A stretch of DNA of 42,753 nucleotides from Bordetella parapertussis (GCA_943331005.2 CALQJX020000029.1:1-42753), one strand, 5' to 3'; shown: positions 26,797-34,895, counted from the first letter of the stretch. Notes: a model not told the origin generated them from the sequence alone. Numbers and translations: made by a program.

Positions 26797-28932
26797 CTAT
26801 TTTTGAATTATTGGTAATTTAATTACGAACTCACTTCCCTGTCCCAGATCAGAATGTATGGTAATGATTCCATTGTGCTTATTGATGGTATTATATGCTA
26901 TGGACATGCCTAATCCTGTTCCTTCCCCTACATCCTTTGTAGTAAAGAATGGTTCAAACATTCGCTTTTTAGTGCTTTCATCCATTCCGGTGCCATTATC
27001 GGCTATTGAAATGTAAACGAAATGATCGTCGAAGCTGGTAGCAATTGTAATAGCTCCACCTTCTTCTGCACCAAACTTCTTCTTTACAGCATATGCACCA
27101 TTAGAAATGATATTGAGGAATACCTGATTAAGTTTTCCGGGATAACATTCTACCAATGGTAGTTCGGCATAATTCTTATCTACTTTTATCTGATGATCCA
27201 GCAGATTATTACAAATAATGAGTGTTGAGTCGAGCCCCTCATTAATATTTGCCTTTTTAAGATCATCCTCATCAAGCCTGGAGAATATGCGCAATCCTTT
27301 CACTATTTCCTGTGTTCGATTGGCTCCCTCTCCTATGCCATTGAGCAACATACCTATCTCTTCCTTCAGATAATCGAAATCAACCTCATTCTTAGTGTTC
27401 TCGATCTTGCGGCGTTTTTCATCAGCAGGCATATCCTGCATCCCAATCTCCTCAATTTCAGCAAACATACCCAGCAATATCTGTACATCTCTGTTCAGCG
27501 GCTTGATATTGGACGTAACAAAGTTGATAGGATTGTTGATCTCGTGCGCAATACCTGCTGTAAGCTGACCCAAAGACGCCATCTTTTCAGACTCTACCAA
27601 TTGGGTTTCTGCTTCTTTCAGATCGGTAAGCGCCTTATTCAGTTCCTGATTAGAGAGATTCAATTCATGTGTCCTTTCATTTACTTTGCGTTCCAGCACT
27701 ACATTCTGTTCACTTATGAGTTTTTTCTTTTCCTGTACAGCGGCAAGTTCGTTTGCCTGAGATTCTTCTTTTTCCTTTCTGTAGGTATTTATCTTATCTG
27801 CCAGAGCAAAGGAAAGCAAAGCCACTTCAAGTGCAGAACCAATAAGAATAGAATTGCTTGTAAAATTGTTGTACGGAAGCACTCCGGCATCCTTTAGAAT
27901 ATATATAACGACACCTGCCAGGAAAAAGAACCAAGATGTGCTAAAATACAATGCAGGCTTATACCCTTTACGGTAAATACTGATGCCGGCAGTAATGATA
28001 GTAATAGATACAAGACTGGCATTTCCCTGCAACAATTGTTGCGCAGTCACATAATTACCGGTGAGATTGATAAGCATACCTACGAAGTATACTCCGCAAA
28101 TAGCCCAAAGCAGATAAAACAGAACAGGCCTGTTCTTTCTGACTCCGAGAAAATTGAAAACAAAAAAGATGGAAAATATACCAGATAGTGCCAGTGAGAT
28201 ATTGGTCATCTGAAAAGTGACCCAGGTATCCTCTCTCCATATAAATTTAGGGGCATATCCCTTCAGGCAAGCCTGAACAAGCCCCACCGCGGCTATATAC
28301 AATACATAATACAGATAGTTTCGGTCCCGAACAGTGAAGTAGATGAATATATTGTAAAAGAACATTACACATACTATACCAAAATAAATCCCGAAGAATA
28401 GCTGGTCTTTATTAATCGCATCAGATACCGTTATCTCGTCATCGGCAGACATAGGCAGCTCCATAACATTGTTGCTGCTAACCCTTAGGTAGAATATACG
28501 CGTAGAGTCATACGGTACATTGATCCTGAACACAGGGAACTGTGTATTGAATTGTTTTTTACTAAAGGGCACCTGCTCTCCTGCTTCTATTATATTAAAT
28601 CCTTTATCGGTAGGTTCGAAAAGTGTTACACTTTTCAGAATACCATTCTGTATCCTGAAAATCACATCATCCAGGTGCTTATCATTTGTCATTGCAACCC
28701 GAAACCAGTAAGCAGACCTTGTAAGTCCAAAATTTGGAACCTTTCTTTCTTCAGGCACAAATTGCATACCTTTCACATCTGCCACTTTATATGCTGCATT
28801 CTTATCTTCCAATACAGAAACAGCAGTAATGATTCCTTTACCACCCTGAAGGTCTTTTGCCTTCAGATCTGATAAATGGAACAATAAGAGAGAAACAATA
28901 ATTAAGATACGTACAATTCCCCCTGAATTCAT
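26797..28932 (-). CDS. 7TMR-DISM membrane sensor histidine kinase
   Basis: A 711-residue protein. Residues 1-25 form a signal peptide, about 35-165 a periplasmic 7TMR-DISMED2 beta-sandwich sensor (AYWFRVAM, RIFYLRVSS), and about 178-385 seven transmembrane helices. A coiled coil follows (385-450), then HisKA with phospho-His463 in TAGIAHEINNPINF, and an HATPase domain (N box NIISNGAYAV, DNGTGMDES, FFTTKDVGEGTGLGMSIAY). The DISMED2 domain is thought to bind carbohydrate-like or other small ligands outside the cytoplasm. The gene lies 7 bp after the GNAT-like gene and 7 bp before the REC-kinase gene, in one operon. It is the probable input sensor of the module. Confidence 0.93.
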   Translation of the reverse strand: MNSGGIVRILIIVSLLLFHLSDLKAKDLQGGKGIITAVSVLEDKNAAYKVADVKGMQFVPEERKVPNFGLTRSAYWFRVAMTNDKHLDDVIFRIQNGILKSVTLFEPTDKGFNIIEAGEQVPFSKKQFNTQFPVFRINVPYDSTRIFYLRVSSNNVMELPMSADDEITVSDAINKDQLFFGIYFGIVCVMFFYNIFIYFTVRDRNYLYYVLYIAAVGLVQACLKGYAPKFIWREDTWVTFQMTNISLALSGIFSIFFVFNFLGVRKNRPVLFYLLWAICGVYFVGMLINLTGNYVTAQQLLQGNASLVSITIITAGISIYRKGYKPALYFSTSWFFFLAGVVIYILKDAGVLPYNNFTSNSILIGSALEVALLSFALADKINTYRKEKEESQANELAAVQEKKKLISEQNVVLERKVNERTHELNLSNQELNKALTDLKEAETQLVESEKMASLGQLTAGIAHEINNPINFVTSNIKPLNRDVQILLGMFAEIEEIGMQDMPADEKRRKIENTKNEVDFDYLKEEIGMLLNGIGEGANRTQEIVKGLRIFSRLDEDDLKKANINEGLDSTLIICNNLLDHQIKVDKNYAELPLVECYPGKLNQVFLNIISNGAYAVKKKFGAEEGGAITIATSFDDHFVYISIADNGTGMDESTKKRMFEPFFTTKDVGEGTGLGMSIAYNTINKHNGIITIHSDLGQGSEFVIKLPIIQK

Positions 28933-28939
28933 CTATTTC

Positions 28940-29626
28940 CTATTTTAACGAAAGCCTGTATTCTATTGTCACCTCACCCTTTGGACCAATAACCTTGGCT
29001 ACCTGATCCGGATTATTCATAATATTAAAAATATGTTCCCGATCCAGATCTGTTGAATTGCTCATGGTATCCAGATCATTGATCACCATAGCAGTAGCCA
29101 CCAGATCCAGTTTGGGATAGTTAAAGAATCCATTGTTGCCCAAAAACGTTTCTATCTTGAATCCTGCATTCAAACACATACTTACCGTTACCGGTGCTGC
29201 CAGGGCAAAAAGCGAATCAACTTTCAGCTGATAAGCCAATGCAATAGCAGATCTAAGTATGAAAAAGCTATATCCATGTCCGGCTATTTCCTTTGCATTC
29301 CATAAGCCGCAGGCCTCTGCTATCCTTTTGCCACTATGCATATTTATTACATCATATATTTTACTATCTACCTGCCCTACCGCTTTTACGATGGGTAATG
29401 GTAGGTCCTCATCTGCTATCTGTACCCTCACTCCACCCAACGCCCTGCCATCATCGTCGGCCTCTGCCAGTATCACGTATGTGTTTGCATGTTCTGTCCA
29501 TTGTGCATTATTAGAACTTATCATCGCAATACCATACATCTCCAACACATTTCTGTGTCCCTTTATGAACTTCAGGCACGACTCCTGATCATCTGTTGCG
29601 CGAAATGCTCTGAAAATTACAGACAT
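28940..29626 (-). CDS. GNAT-fold acyltransferase-like protein (possible N-acyl amino acid / AHL-synthase relative)
   Basis: From the ATG at 29624-29626 (228 residues). The ATG overlaps the TGA of the ThiF-nitroreductase gene (TGATG), indicating coupling; a TTG codon just upstream is less likely. Features fit a GNAT fold: a central strand with RALGGVRVQI, a helix-loop around SFFILRSAIALAYQLKV followed by DSLFALAA, and VSMCLNAGFKIETFLG typical of the C-terminal half. The overall pattern recalls acyl-amino-acid or acyl-homoserine-lactone synthase-like GNATs, but no diagnostic residue proves this. It would transfer an acyl group from CoA or carrier protein to an amine; substrates are unknown. Position between the E1-nitroreductase and the sensor kinase links it to both. 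Confidence 0.6.
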   Translation of the reverse strand: MSVIFRAFRATDDQESCLKFIKGHRNVLEMYGIAMISSNNAQWTEHANTYVILAEADDDGRALGGVRVQIADEDLPLPIVKAVGQVDSKIYDVINMHSGKRIAEACGLWNAKEIAGHGYSFFILRSAIALAYQLKVDSLFALAAPVTVSMCLNAGFKIETFLGNNGFFNYPKLDLVATAMVINDLDTMSNSTDLDREHIFNIMNNPDQVAKVIGPKGEVTIEYRLSLK

Positions 29627-31935
29627 CAATTTACATGTGGATTTTTAAAATAAACATCTTCGATATCTAACCTTATAGATTTCACTGCCGGCTGCTCTGC
29701 GTAAAACAATCTCATAAGGAACAAAGGCTCTTCTGCTCTTAAAGTTAAGTTAAACAACTCAACAAATTCAGTGTGCATCCTCCTGAATTCACGCTGTATA
29801 TCATCGGGCAGGCCCTCTCCATTGGCATGTACAATACGTGCAAAATGGAAGACTGCTGCCATAACCGGCTGAATTTCAACCTTATATTTTTCTGCCGCAA
29901 GGTATACCCGCTGCAAAGCCCTGCCTGCATTCACACAATTAACAGAATCATACTTGTGTCCTGTTATTAAACAAACTGCCGAAGAAGAAGCTACCAGATC
30001 CTTCGTCATGTTCTCCAATGCACTACCAAGATTCCATTCATGAACCAATTCTATAGCCTTGGGATCCTGTATCACCTTGAACCCTATCTCATCTTTTGCT
30101 TTCAATTCCAGCGTTCTTATATCCAGACCATCCTTGGTTTTTTCGGCGCTTTCTTTATCCCACCTTATCTCACGGGTAAACAGATCGTTGTGCCCCTGCG
30201 GTATGAACATCCTCAATTTTTCAGCTATTCCTGTTATGTCTGCAATGCGATTCACTGAATCGGGCTCAACAACCATTTTCACATCTTTTATATCTCTTCC
30301 AAGTGCCGCTTTTCTTATTTCTTCCAGAACTGACTTATCTATGCTTTTGCCATTGCCTAACTTACGACTGGTGTGCCTGGCACCCAGATAATTAACCAAT
30401 TCATCTTTAGGCTCCCCCTTACTCTGTTTTACAGCAATTGCAGCTACCGGATTTGATTTGCCTTTCAAGGGAAACAACTCAATATCCAACGACACCCCAT
30501 TTTCCAAAGCCCGCAGGTGCATATTCTCAATAGCAGAGCCCAGAGACATATTGCTGATCATATTGCGGAAATTGGCAAATGCAGCAGAACGCAAAGGATC
30601 ATCGAACAGCAGCAACCGCTTTCCATCATTATATAACTTCCAAGGTTGGTTATTTCCGGCAGATGGTGCCTGCCTTACAGCCTCGGCCAGTATTTCTGTA
30701 ATTGCTGCGTCAGTAACAGTACTTACCATACTATCCGCAGGTAATTGTGCTGCAGCAGCTGCCATTTCAGCTACAGATATCGATGTGAGATCGTAATATT
30801 CTTTTTTAAGTTGCTTTTTCTCGTCATCAATAAAATCATCTACGTCAAAGAAATACCTGCCTGATACACTTAACTGGCCCAGTAATACCTTGCGACAGAT
30901 ATCTGCGGTAATGCCTCCTCCCATGGTTACAGCACTTGCCAGCTGTGGCCACGTAGCTATAGACTGACCAATCTCTACCGCAGATGCTTTAAGCCTTGCC
31001 GACATGGTCTCAATACCTACTATAGGCAAAATGAAAGGTAGTTTTTCTTCCATGGTCTTCAGCCCTTTTACTTTGCTTACATCAAGATGTTCTATGTAAC
31101 CATGTAAAATGGGGCGGTCAGGCTCCAGATCAAAACGTTCTATATCAATAGTGCCTCTATCGCTGGCTTCCATCAGCACAGGTATCCTGTATTTTCTGGC
31201 GGCAATCCGGCAGGCAATTTTTATATCCACCCCATCACATTCATCTATTAGTACATCCAGCTTACCATTGTCCAGCAAAAAACTATCAAGATTATCTTCT
31301 GTGATACCCTCATGAAAGCAAGTCACCTTCAGGAAAGGGTCTATTTCAGCAATTTCTCTGGCAACCAATACGGTCTTCAGCAGCCCCATATTATGTACCC
31401 CACTCCTCAATCTGTTGAGGTTAGTAATTTCAAGATCATCGAAATCGGCAATTCTCAATTCTCCAAAAGTTCGCTCCATTGCCATAGTAAGCGAAACTGA
31501 CTGGCCAACAGAAAGCCCCACAACACCGACCCTCTTTGTAGCCAGTGTATCTTCTTCCTTATCTGTAATTTTATATTTATTCCTGTTGGTGCGCATTGCT
31601 ACAAATTCATGCTCATCCAGTAAATGCACCAACCTGTCGCTCCATGGATAATATACCCATACCCCATATTGATGAGGATCTATGCCCGAAAGATGCGCTG
31701 TAATTTTTTCACTTATTTCGCCCTGAGATAGAGAACGTTTAGGTGTAAATGATTTTACTAATTCTTTTAACTGAGTTTTGATCGTTTCATATACCCTTAT
31801 ACCTGGCCTATCCTCCAACAAAAAAGTAAATGCTTTACGATCCGCCTCATTATTCAGCCTGAAAAACAAAGGACGATAAACAGAATCCTCCTCATTTCTT
31901 TCAATCAATTTATTGTAAATTATTTTTGTTAACAT
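29626..31935 (-). CDS. ThiF/E1-like adenylyltransferase fused to nitroreductase (Rv1355c-family)
   Basis: From the ATG at 31933-31935 (769 residues); an upstream TTG at 31983 is disfavoured because a candidate promoter overlaps it. Residues about 1-130 are a conserved N-terminal region. About 134-350 is an E1/ThiF Rossmann domain: RVGVVGLSVGQS for nucleotide, RIADFDDLEITNLNR and a following GLLKT as in adenylating E1 enzymes, and a Cys-containing LIDECDGVD. From about 410 a nitroreductase-like flavin domain follows, with FMN motif RQAPSAGNNQPW (421-432). No zinc CxxC pairs typical of ThiF/MoeB are seen. E1-like enzymes adenylate a carboxylate, and nitroreductases do flavin redox chemistry, so the protein could activate and reduce or oxidise one substrate. 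It is the first gene of the five-gene signalling operon. Confidence 0.87.
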   Translation of the reverse strand: MLTKIIYNKLIERNEEDSVYRPLFFRLNNEADRKAFTFLLEDRPGIRVYETIKTQLKELVKSFTPKRSLSQGEISEKITAHLSGIDPHQYGVWVYYPWSDRLVHLLDEHEFVAMRTNRNKYKITDKEEDTLATKRVGVVGLSVGQSVSLTMAMERTFGELRIADFDDLEITNLNRLRSGVHNMGLLKTVLVAREIAEIDPFLKVTCFHEGITEDNLDSFLLDNGKLDVLIDECDGVDIKIACRIAARKYRIPVLMEASDRGTIDIERFDLEPDRPILHGYIEHLDVSKVKGLKTMEEKLPFILPIVGIETMSARLKASAVEIGQSIATWPQLASAVTMGGGITADICRKVLLGQLSVSGRYFFDVDDFIDDEKKQLKKEYYDLTSISVAEMAAAAAQLPADSMVSTVTDAAITEILAEAVRQAPSAGNNQPWKLYNDGKRLLLFDDPLRSAAFANFRNMISNMSLGSAIENMHLRALENGVSLDIELFPLKGKSNPVAAIAVKQSKGEPKDELVNYLGARHTSRKLGNGKSIDKSVLEEIRKAALGRDIKDVKMVVEPDSVNRIADITGIAEKLRMFIPQGHNDLFTREIRWDKESAEKTKDGLDIRTLELKAKDEIGFKVIQDPKAIELVHEWNLGSALENMTKDLVASSSAVCLITGHKYDSVNCVNAGRALQRVYLAAEKYKVEIQPVMAAVFHFARIVHANGEGLPDDIQREFRRMHTEFVELFNLTLRAEEPLFLMRLFYAEQPAVKSIRLDIEDVYFKNPHVN

Positions 31936-31949
31936 GAATAAATATTTAA

Positions 31950-31984
31950 CAATAATAAGAATCGATTTTATTAACTTTACCAAA
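31950..31984 (-). promoter_or_regulatory. Candidate promoter of the ThiF-nitroreductase/kinase operon
   Basis: On the minus strand TTTG (31981-31984) is followed after 23 bp by TATTATTG (31950-31957), one mismatch from TAnnTTTG. The predicted start lies a few bases before the ATG at 31935. It sits in the 91-bp spacer shared with the divergent REC gene at 32027. Confidence 0.35.
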
Positions 31985-32026
31985 TAAGCTATAAATAGTA
32001 CTTATAAAGATATATAATTATATAAA

Positions 32027-32491
32027 ATGACAAACAACAAAATAACAATTTTGTATGTTGACGATGAAATGAACAACCTTATATCTTTTAAGGCTGTTTT
32101 TCGGATTAAATATAATGTACTTACGGCTATAAGTGGAGAAGAAGCAATAAAGATTTTAAGAAATAATTTAATAAATATTATAATAACAGACCAGAGAATG
32201 CCTAATATGACAGGCGTAGAGTTCCTGGAATCTATACTAAACGAGTATCCGGACCCTATAAGAATTCTCCTTACCGGTTATGCCGATATGAATGCTGTAG
32301 TAGATGCTGTGAACAAAGGGAAAATATTTCACTACCTCACCAAACCATGGAATGAAGAGGAACTGGATATGACCATCAACAGGGCAAATGATATATACAA
32401 AACCAGAATGGAAGAAAAAGAAATGACGCAAAAACTGAGTCTCTCGAACGAACAACTCGAATTTCTACTGAGACAGAAGTTGCTCTCCTGA
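32027..32491 (+). CDS. Divergent stand-alone receiver (REC) with C-terminal helix
   Basis: A 154-residue protein: REC domain (1-125) with VDDE (Asp12, Asp13), phospho-acceptor Asp55 in IITDQRMPNMTG, Thr in ILLTGYAD and Lys in YLTKPWNEEEL, then a charged helix rich in Glu/Lys. It is paralogous to the receiver half of the REC-kinase at 25683-26789 (shared NNL.(S/G)FKA.FR.(K/E)Y, DQRMP..TGV.F and GYxD patterns). It is transcribed away from the ThiF-nitroreductase operon across a 91-bp AT-rich spacer, so co-regulation is likely. Its last 27 bp overlap the 3' end of the convergent NlpC/P60 gene. Confidence 0.9.
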   Translation: MTNNKITILYVDDEMNNLISFKAVFRIKYNVLTAISGEEAIKILRNNLINIIITDQRMPNMTGVEFLESILNEYPDPIRILLTGYADMNAVVDAVNKGKIFHYLTKPWNEEELDMTINRANDIYKTRMEEKEMTQKLSLSNEQLEFLLRQKLLS

Positions 32492-33307
32492 TTGTTCTTC
32501 CTTTTTCATTTTACCTATTCCTACATAGTGTTTGTGCCAGTATTCTTCTTTCAGACTACTGATCACTACTCCCTGAGAGGTGGAAGAATGTACAAAAAAG
32601 TCATTGGCAAGATATACGCCAACATGCGTTATACGTTTGCCATGCTGCCTGAAAAATACAAGATCTCCTTCAGTAGCATTTTCGCTATTTTTTTCCCGCT
32701 GACTGTTTTTGTACTGATCCATGGCTGTACGGGTAAGCTCCATTCCGAACACATCTTCATAAAGCTTTTGTGCAAATCCCGAACAATCAATGCCTTCCTC
32801 GGTATGTCCGCCAAGTCTGTAGTTAGTGCCATACCACTTATCTATGAAACGATATAGCTGTCGATTGGACATGTCTTTTTTACCGACGCCTATCATATCA
32901 GCGTATTTTGTCTCTACCAGATCATCAGAAACCATATCGAATGGTTTATTTTCTTCGGGTTGGTCTTTTTTTACAGCAGGAATAGTATACTTTATTATTA
33001 TCGGCTTGTCTATAACTACCGGTTGTTTTGGCACAGATTCTTCAGTAGTAACAGGGGTAGGGTCATGAACCTCAAACTCTGGCGGCTCCGGTGCTTTTCT
33101 TAATTCTATATATTCGGGGTACTTGCCGGGCTCTACTGCATTTTCTGCAGCGGTCACTTTGTTGTGCCCGTTCAGATACATACCCTTTATAAACCTGGGC
33201 TGTTTAGCCGGCCTTTGTGCAGAAACAAGCGAAGGAGCTACTAAAAATGAGGAGAAAAGCAGCAGAAAGAGCAGGCATGCACTGTTATAAATAAATGAAT
33301 ACCTCAT
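32465..33307 (-). CDS. Secreted NlpC/P60 cysteine peptidase (cell-wall endopeptidase)
   Basis: A 280-residue protein with a signal peptide (about 1-30, ending VAPSLVSAQ), a Pro-rich linker (about 70-120) and a C-terminal NlpC/P60 domain. The catalytic Cys175 sits in GIDCSGF, His227 in ITHVGVYL, and a third polar residue (His) in FFVHSS. The family cleaves D-Glu-meso-DAP or similar bonds in peptidoglycan, so it likely acts in the periplasm on wall turnover. A Bacteroidota-type promoter lies directly upstream. The 3' end overlaps that of the convergent REC gene by 27 bp. Confidence 0.92.
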   Translation of the reverse strand: MRYSFIYNSACLLFLLLFSSFLVAPSLVSAQRPAKQPRFIKGMYLNGHNKVTAAENAVEPGKYPEYIELRKAPEPPEFEVHDPTPVTTEESVPKQPVVIDKPIIIKYTIPAVKKDQPEENKPFDMVSDDLVETKYADMIGVGKKDMSNRQLYRFIDKWYGTNYRLGGHTEEGIDCSGFAQKLYEDVFGMELTRTAMDQYKNSQREKNSENATEGDLVFFRQHGKRITHVGVYLANDFFVHSSTSQGVVISSLKEEYWHKHYVGIGKMKKEEQSGEQLLSQ

Positions 33308-33329
33308 CGTCCTTTCTGTGTTTTGGTTG

Positions 33330-33360
33330 CAAATTTACGATTTACCAGTCAGGGGACAAA
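33330..33360 (-). promoter_or_regulatory. Bacteroidota-type promoter of the NlpC/P60 gene
   Basis: On the minus strand TTTG (33357-33360) and TAAATTTG (33330-33337) are spaced 19 bp, an exact match to TTTG-N19-21-TAnnTTTG. The predicted transcription start is near 33323, giving a leader of about 15 nt before the ATG at 33307. Confidence 0.8.
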
Positions 33361-33432
33361 TAGCAACAACATTCACTCACATACTTGTAACGGCAATTTA
33401 ACAAACAGCTCTATATATACTATGAAAACCGA

Positions 33433-33840
33433 CTACAGACCTCCCATATTCAATATTATCTCATATTCCTGTTGTGTTACAGCAGCAACAGATAATCTGC
33501 TGAGCTTCACCAACTGCATGTTTGCAAGAGATGGTTCCTGCTTAATGGCAGCCAGAGTAACAGGCACAGGAATAGCTTTAACAGGCTTTAACTCAACCAC
33601 AACCCAGTTTGTATCTTCTGTAGTAGGGTCCTGATAGGCTTCCTTCACAATCTCTGCAATACCCACTATCGCCAACCCTTCGTTGCTATGATAAAACAGA
33701 ACCCGGTCGCCTTTTTTCATGGCCCGCATATTGTTTCTGGCAGCATAGTTGCGCACACCATCCCAGAAGGTCTTCTTATCCTTCACAAACTGATCCCAGC
33801 TATACTTAAATGGTTCTGATTTTACGAGCCAGTAATTCAT
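33433..33840 (-). CDS. EVE-domain protein
   Basis: A 135-residue stand-alone EVE (PUA-like) protein: MNYWLVKSEPFKYSWDQF at the start, then WDGVRNYAARNNMRAMKKGDRVLFYHS, both typical of the family. EVE domains bind modified DNA bases or RNA in a pocket lined by aromatic residues; stand-alone bacterial members have unclear roles. It starts 10 bp after metF ends on the same strand, so it is co-transcribed with metF from the promoter at 34822-34855. No restriction or modification genes are nearby. Confidence 0.93.
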   Translation of the reverse strand: MNYWLVKSEPFKYSWDQFVKDKKTFWDGVRNYAARNNMRAMKKGDRVLFYHSNEGLAIVGIAEIVKEAYQDPTTEDTNWVVVELKPVKAIPVPVTLAAIKQEPSLANMQLVKLSRLSVAAVTQQEYEIILNMGGL

Positions 33841-33850
33841 GACAGAAATA

Positions 33851-34804
33851 TTAGAAAAGCTGTTTCAAAACGTTATGTATCACCTGCGGCTTGCCCAAAG
33901 TATAGAAGTGCAAAACCTTAACATTATTCTTCAGCAGATCTTTGCACTGGTGCAGCAACCACTCTGTTCCTACCTGCTCACAATCTGCATCAGTTTTGGC
34001 CTTCATCATCTCTGTATACAATTCCAACGGAACTTCTACATTGAATACACGAGGGATGGTAGTAAGCTGTTTTTTATTGGTCAATGGCTTGAGACCTGCA
34101 ATAATTGGAACGTCGATACCATTTTCCCTGCACTTGGCCATATAATTGTAATAGTGCTCGTTATTGAAAAAGAGTTGTGTCACAATATAGTTGGCTCCAA
34201 AATCTATCTTCCTTTTCATGTAATACAATTCAGTATCCATATTAGGAGATTCAAAATGCTTCTCGGGATACCCGGCAATACCAATACAGAAGTCTGTTTT
34301 GGCACCATCTATTATATCCTCTTCCATGTACTGCCCCTTATTCATTGTATCGATCTGTTTCACCAGATCCTCGGCATATCTGTGGCCGTTAGGGTGTGGA
34401 TTGAAAAATTTCTCGTTTGCAGCAGCATCGCCTCGCAATGCCAATACATTCTTTACTCCCAGAAAGTCCAGATCTATAAGTGCATTCTCTGTCTCTTCCT
34501 TACTGAAACCACCGCATATAAGGTGCGGAATTGCTTCTACCTTATACTTATTCATAAGCGCGGCACAGATACCCACTGTACCCGGCCTTTTGCGGATCTC
34601 AACCCTTTCAAAATTACCATCGGCGCGCTTCTTGAATACCTGCTCTGCTCTGTGATAAGTAACATTGATAAATGCCGGATCGAACTCCATAAGCGGATTC
34701 AGATGTGTATATATCGATTCTATGCTCTTACCTTTTGCAGGAGGTAATATCTCGAAAGATATTATAGTTTCTTTAGCCGAGGCCAGATGTTCTGTTACTT
34801 TCAT
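33851..34804 (-). CDS. metF: 5,10-methylenetetrahydrofolate reductase
   Basis: A 317-residue FAD-dependent TIM-barrel enzyme that reduces methylene-THF to methyl-THF for methionine synthesis. Motifs seen are ISFEILPPAKG with the catalytic Glu, INVTYHRAEQ, PHLICGGFSKEE, VLALRGD and GANYIVTQLFF. The length is normal for bacterial MetF. The ATG at 34802-34804 lies about 11 nt after the predicted transcription start. It is followed after 10 bp by the EVE gene. No riboswitch is seen in the short leader. Confidence 0.95.
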   Translation of the reverse strand: MKVTEHLASAKETIISFEILPPAKGKSIESIYTHLNPLMEFDPAFINVTYHRAEQVFKKRADGNFERVEIRKRPGTVGICAALMNKYKVEAIPHLICGGFSKEETENALIDLDFLGVKNVLALRGDAAANEKFFNPHPNGHRYAEDLVKQIDTMNKGQYMEEDIIDGAKTDFCIGIAGYPEKHFESPNMDTELYYMKRKIDFGANYIVTQLFFNNEHYYNYMAKCRENGIDVPIIAGLKPLTNKKQLTTIPRVFNVEVPLELYTEMMKAKTDADCEQVGTEWLLHQCKDLLKNNVKVLHFYTLGKPQVIHNVLKQLF

Positions 34805-34821
34805 AAGCTTCTAAGGACAGG

Positions 34822-34855
34822 CAAAAATATAATTTAAAACGGAAATAAAGCCAAA
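34822..34855 (-). promoter_or_regulatory. Bacteroidota-type promoter of metF-EVE
   Basis: On the minus strand TTTG (34852-34855) and TATTTTTG (34822-34829) are separated by 22 bp, one more than the usual 19-21. The start point would fall near 34815, just before metF, leaving a very short leader. Confidence 0.6.
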
Positions 34856-34867
34856 CATCTTTAAAGA

Positions 34868-34895
34868 CGAAAGGGCGCTTTTCAGCGCCCTTTCG
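34868..34895 (-). terminator. Terminator after the giant Ig-repeat gene
   Basis: A 12-bp perfect stem (CGAAAGGGCGCT / AGCGCCCTTTCG) with a 4-base loop, followed by TCTTT on the minus strand, begins 22 bp after the stop codon of the giant gene and before the metF promoter. Confidence 0.8.

Noticed and set aside
33839..34747. 302-codon open frame on the plus strand opposite metF
   Set aside because: It lies fully antisense to a complete, conserved metF and its translation is Cys/Leu/Ile-rich without any recognisable domain.
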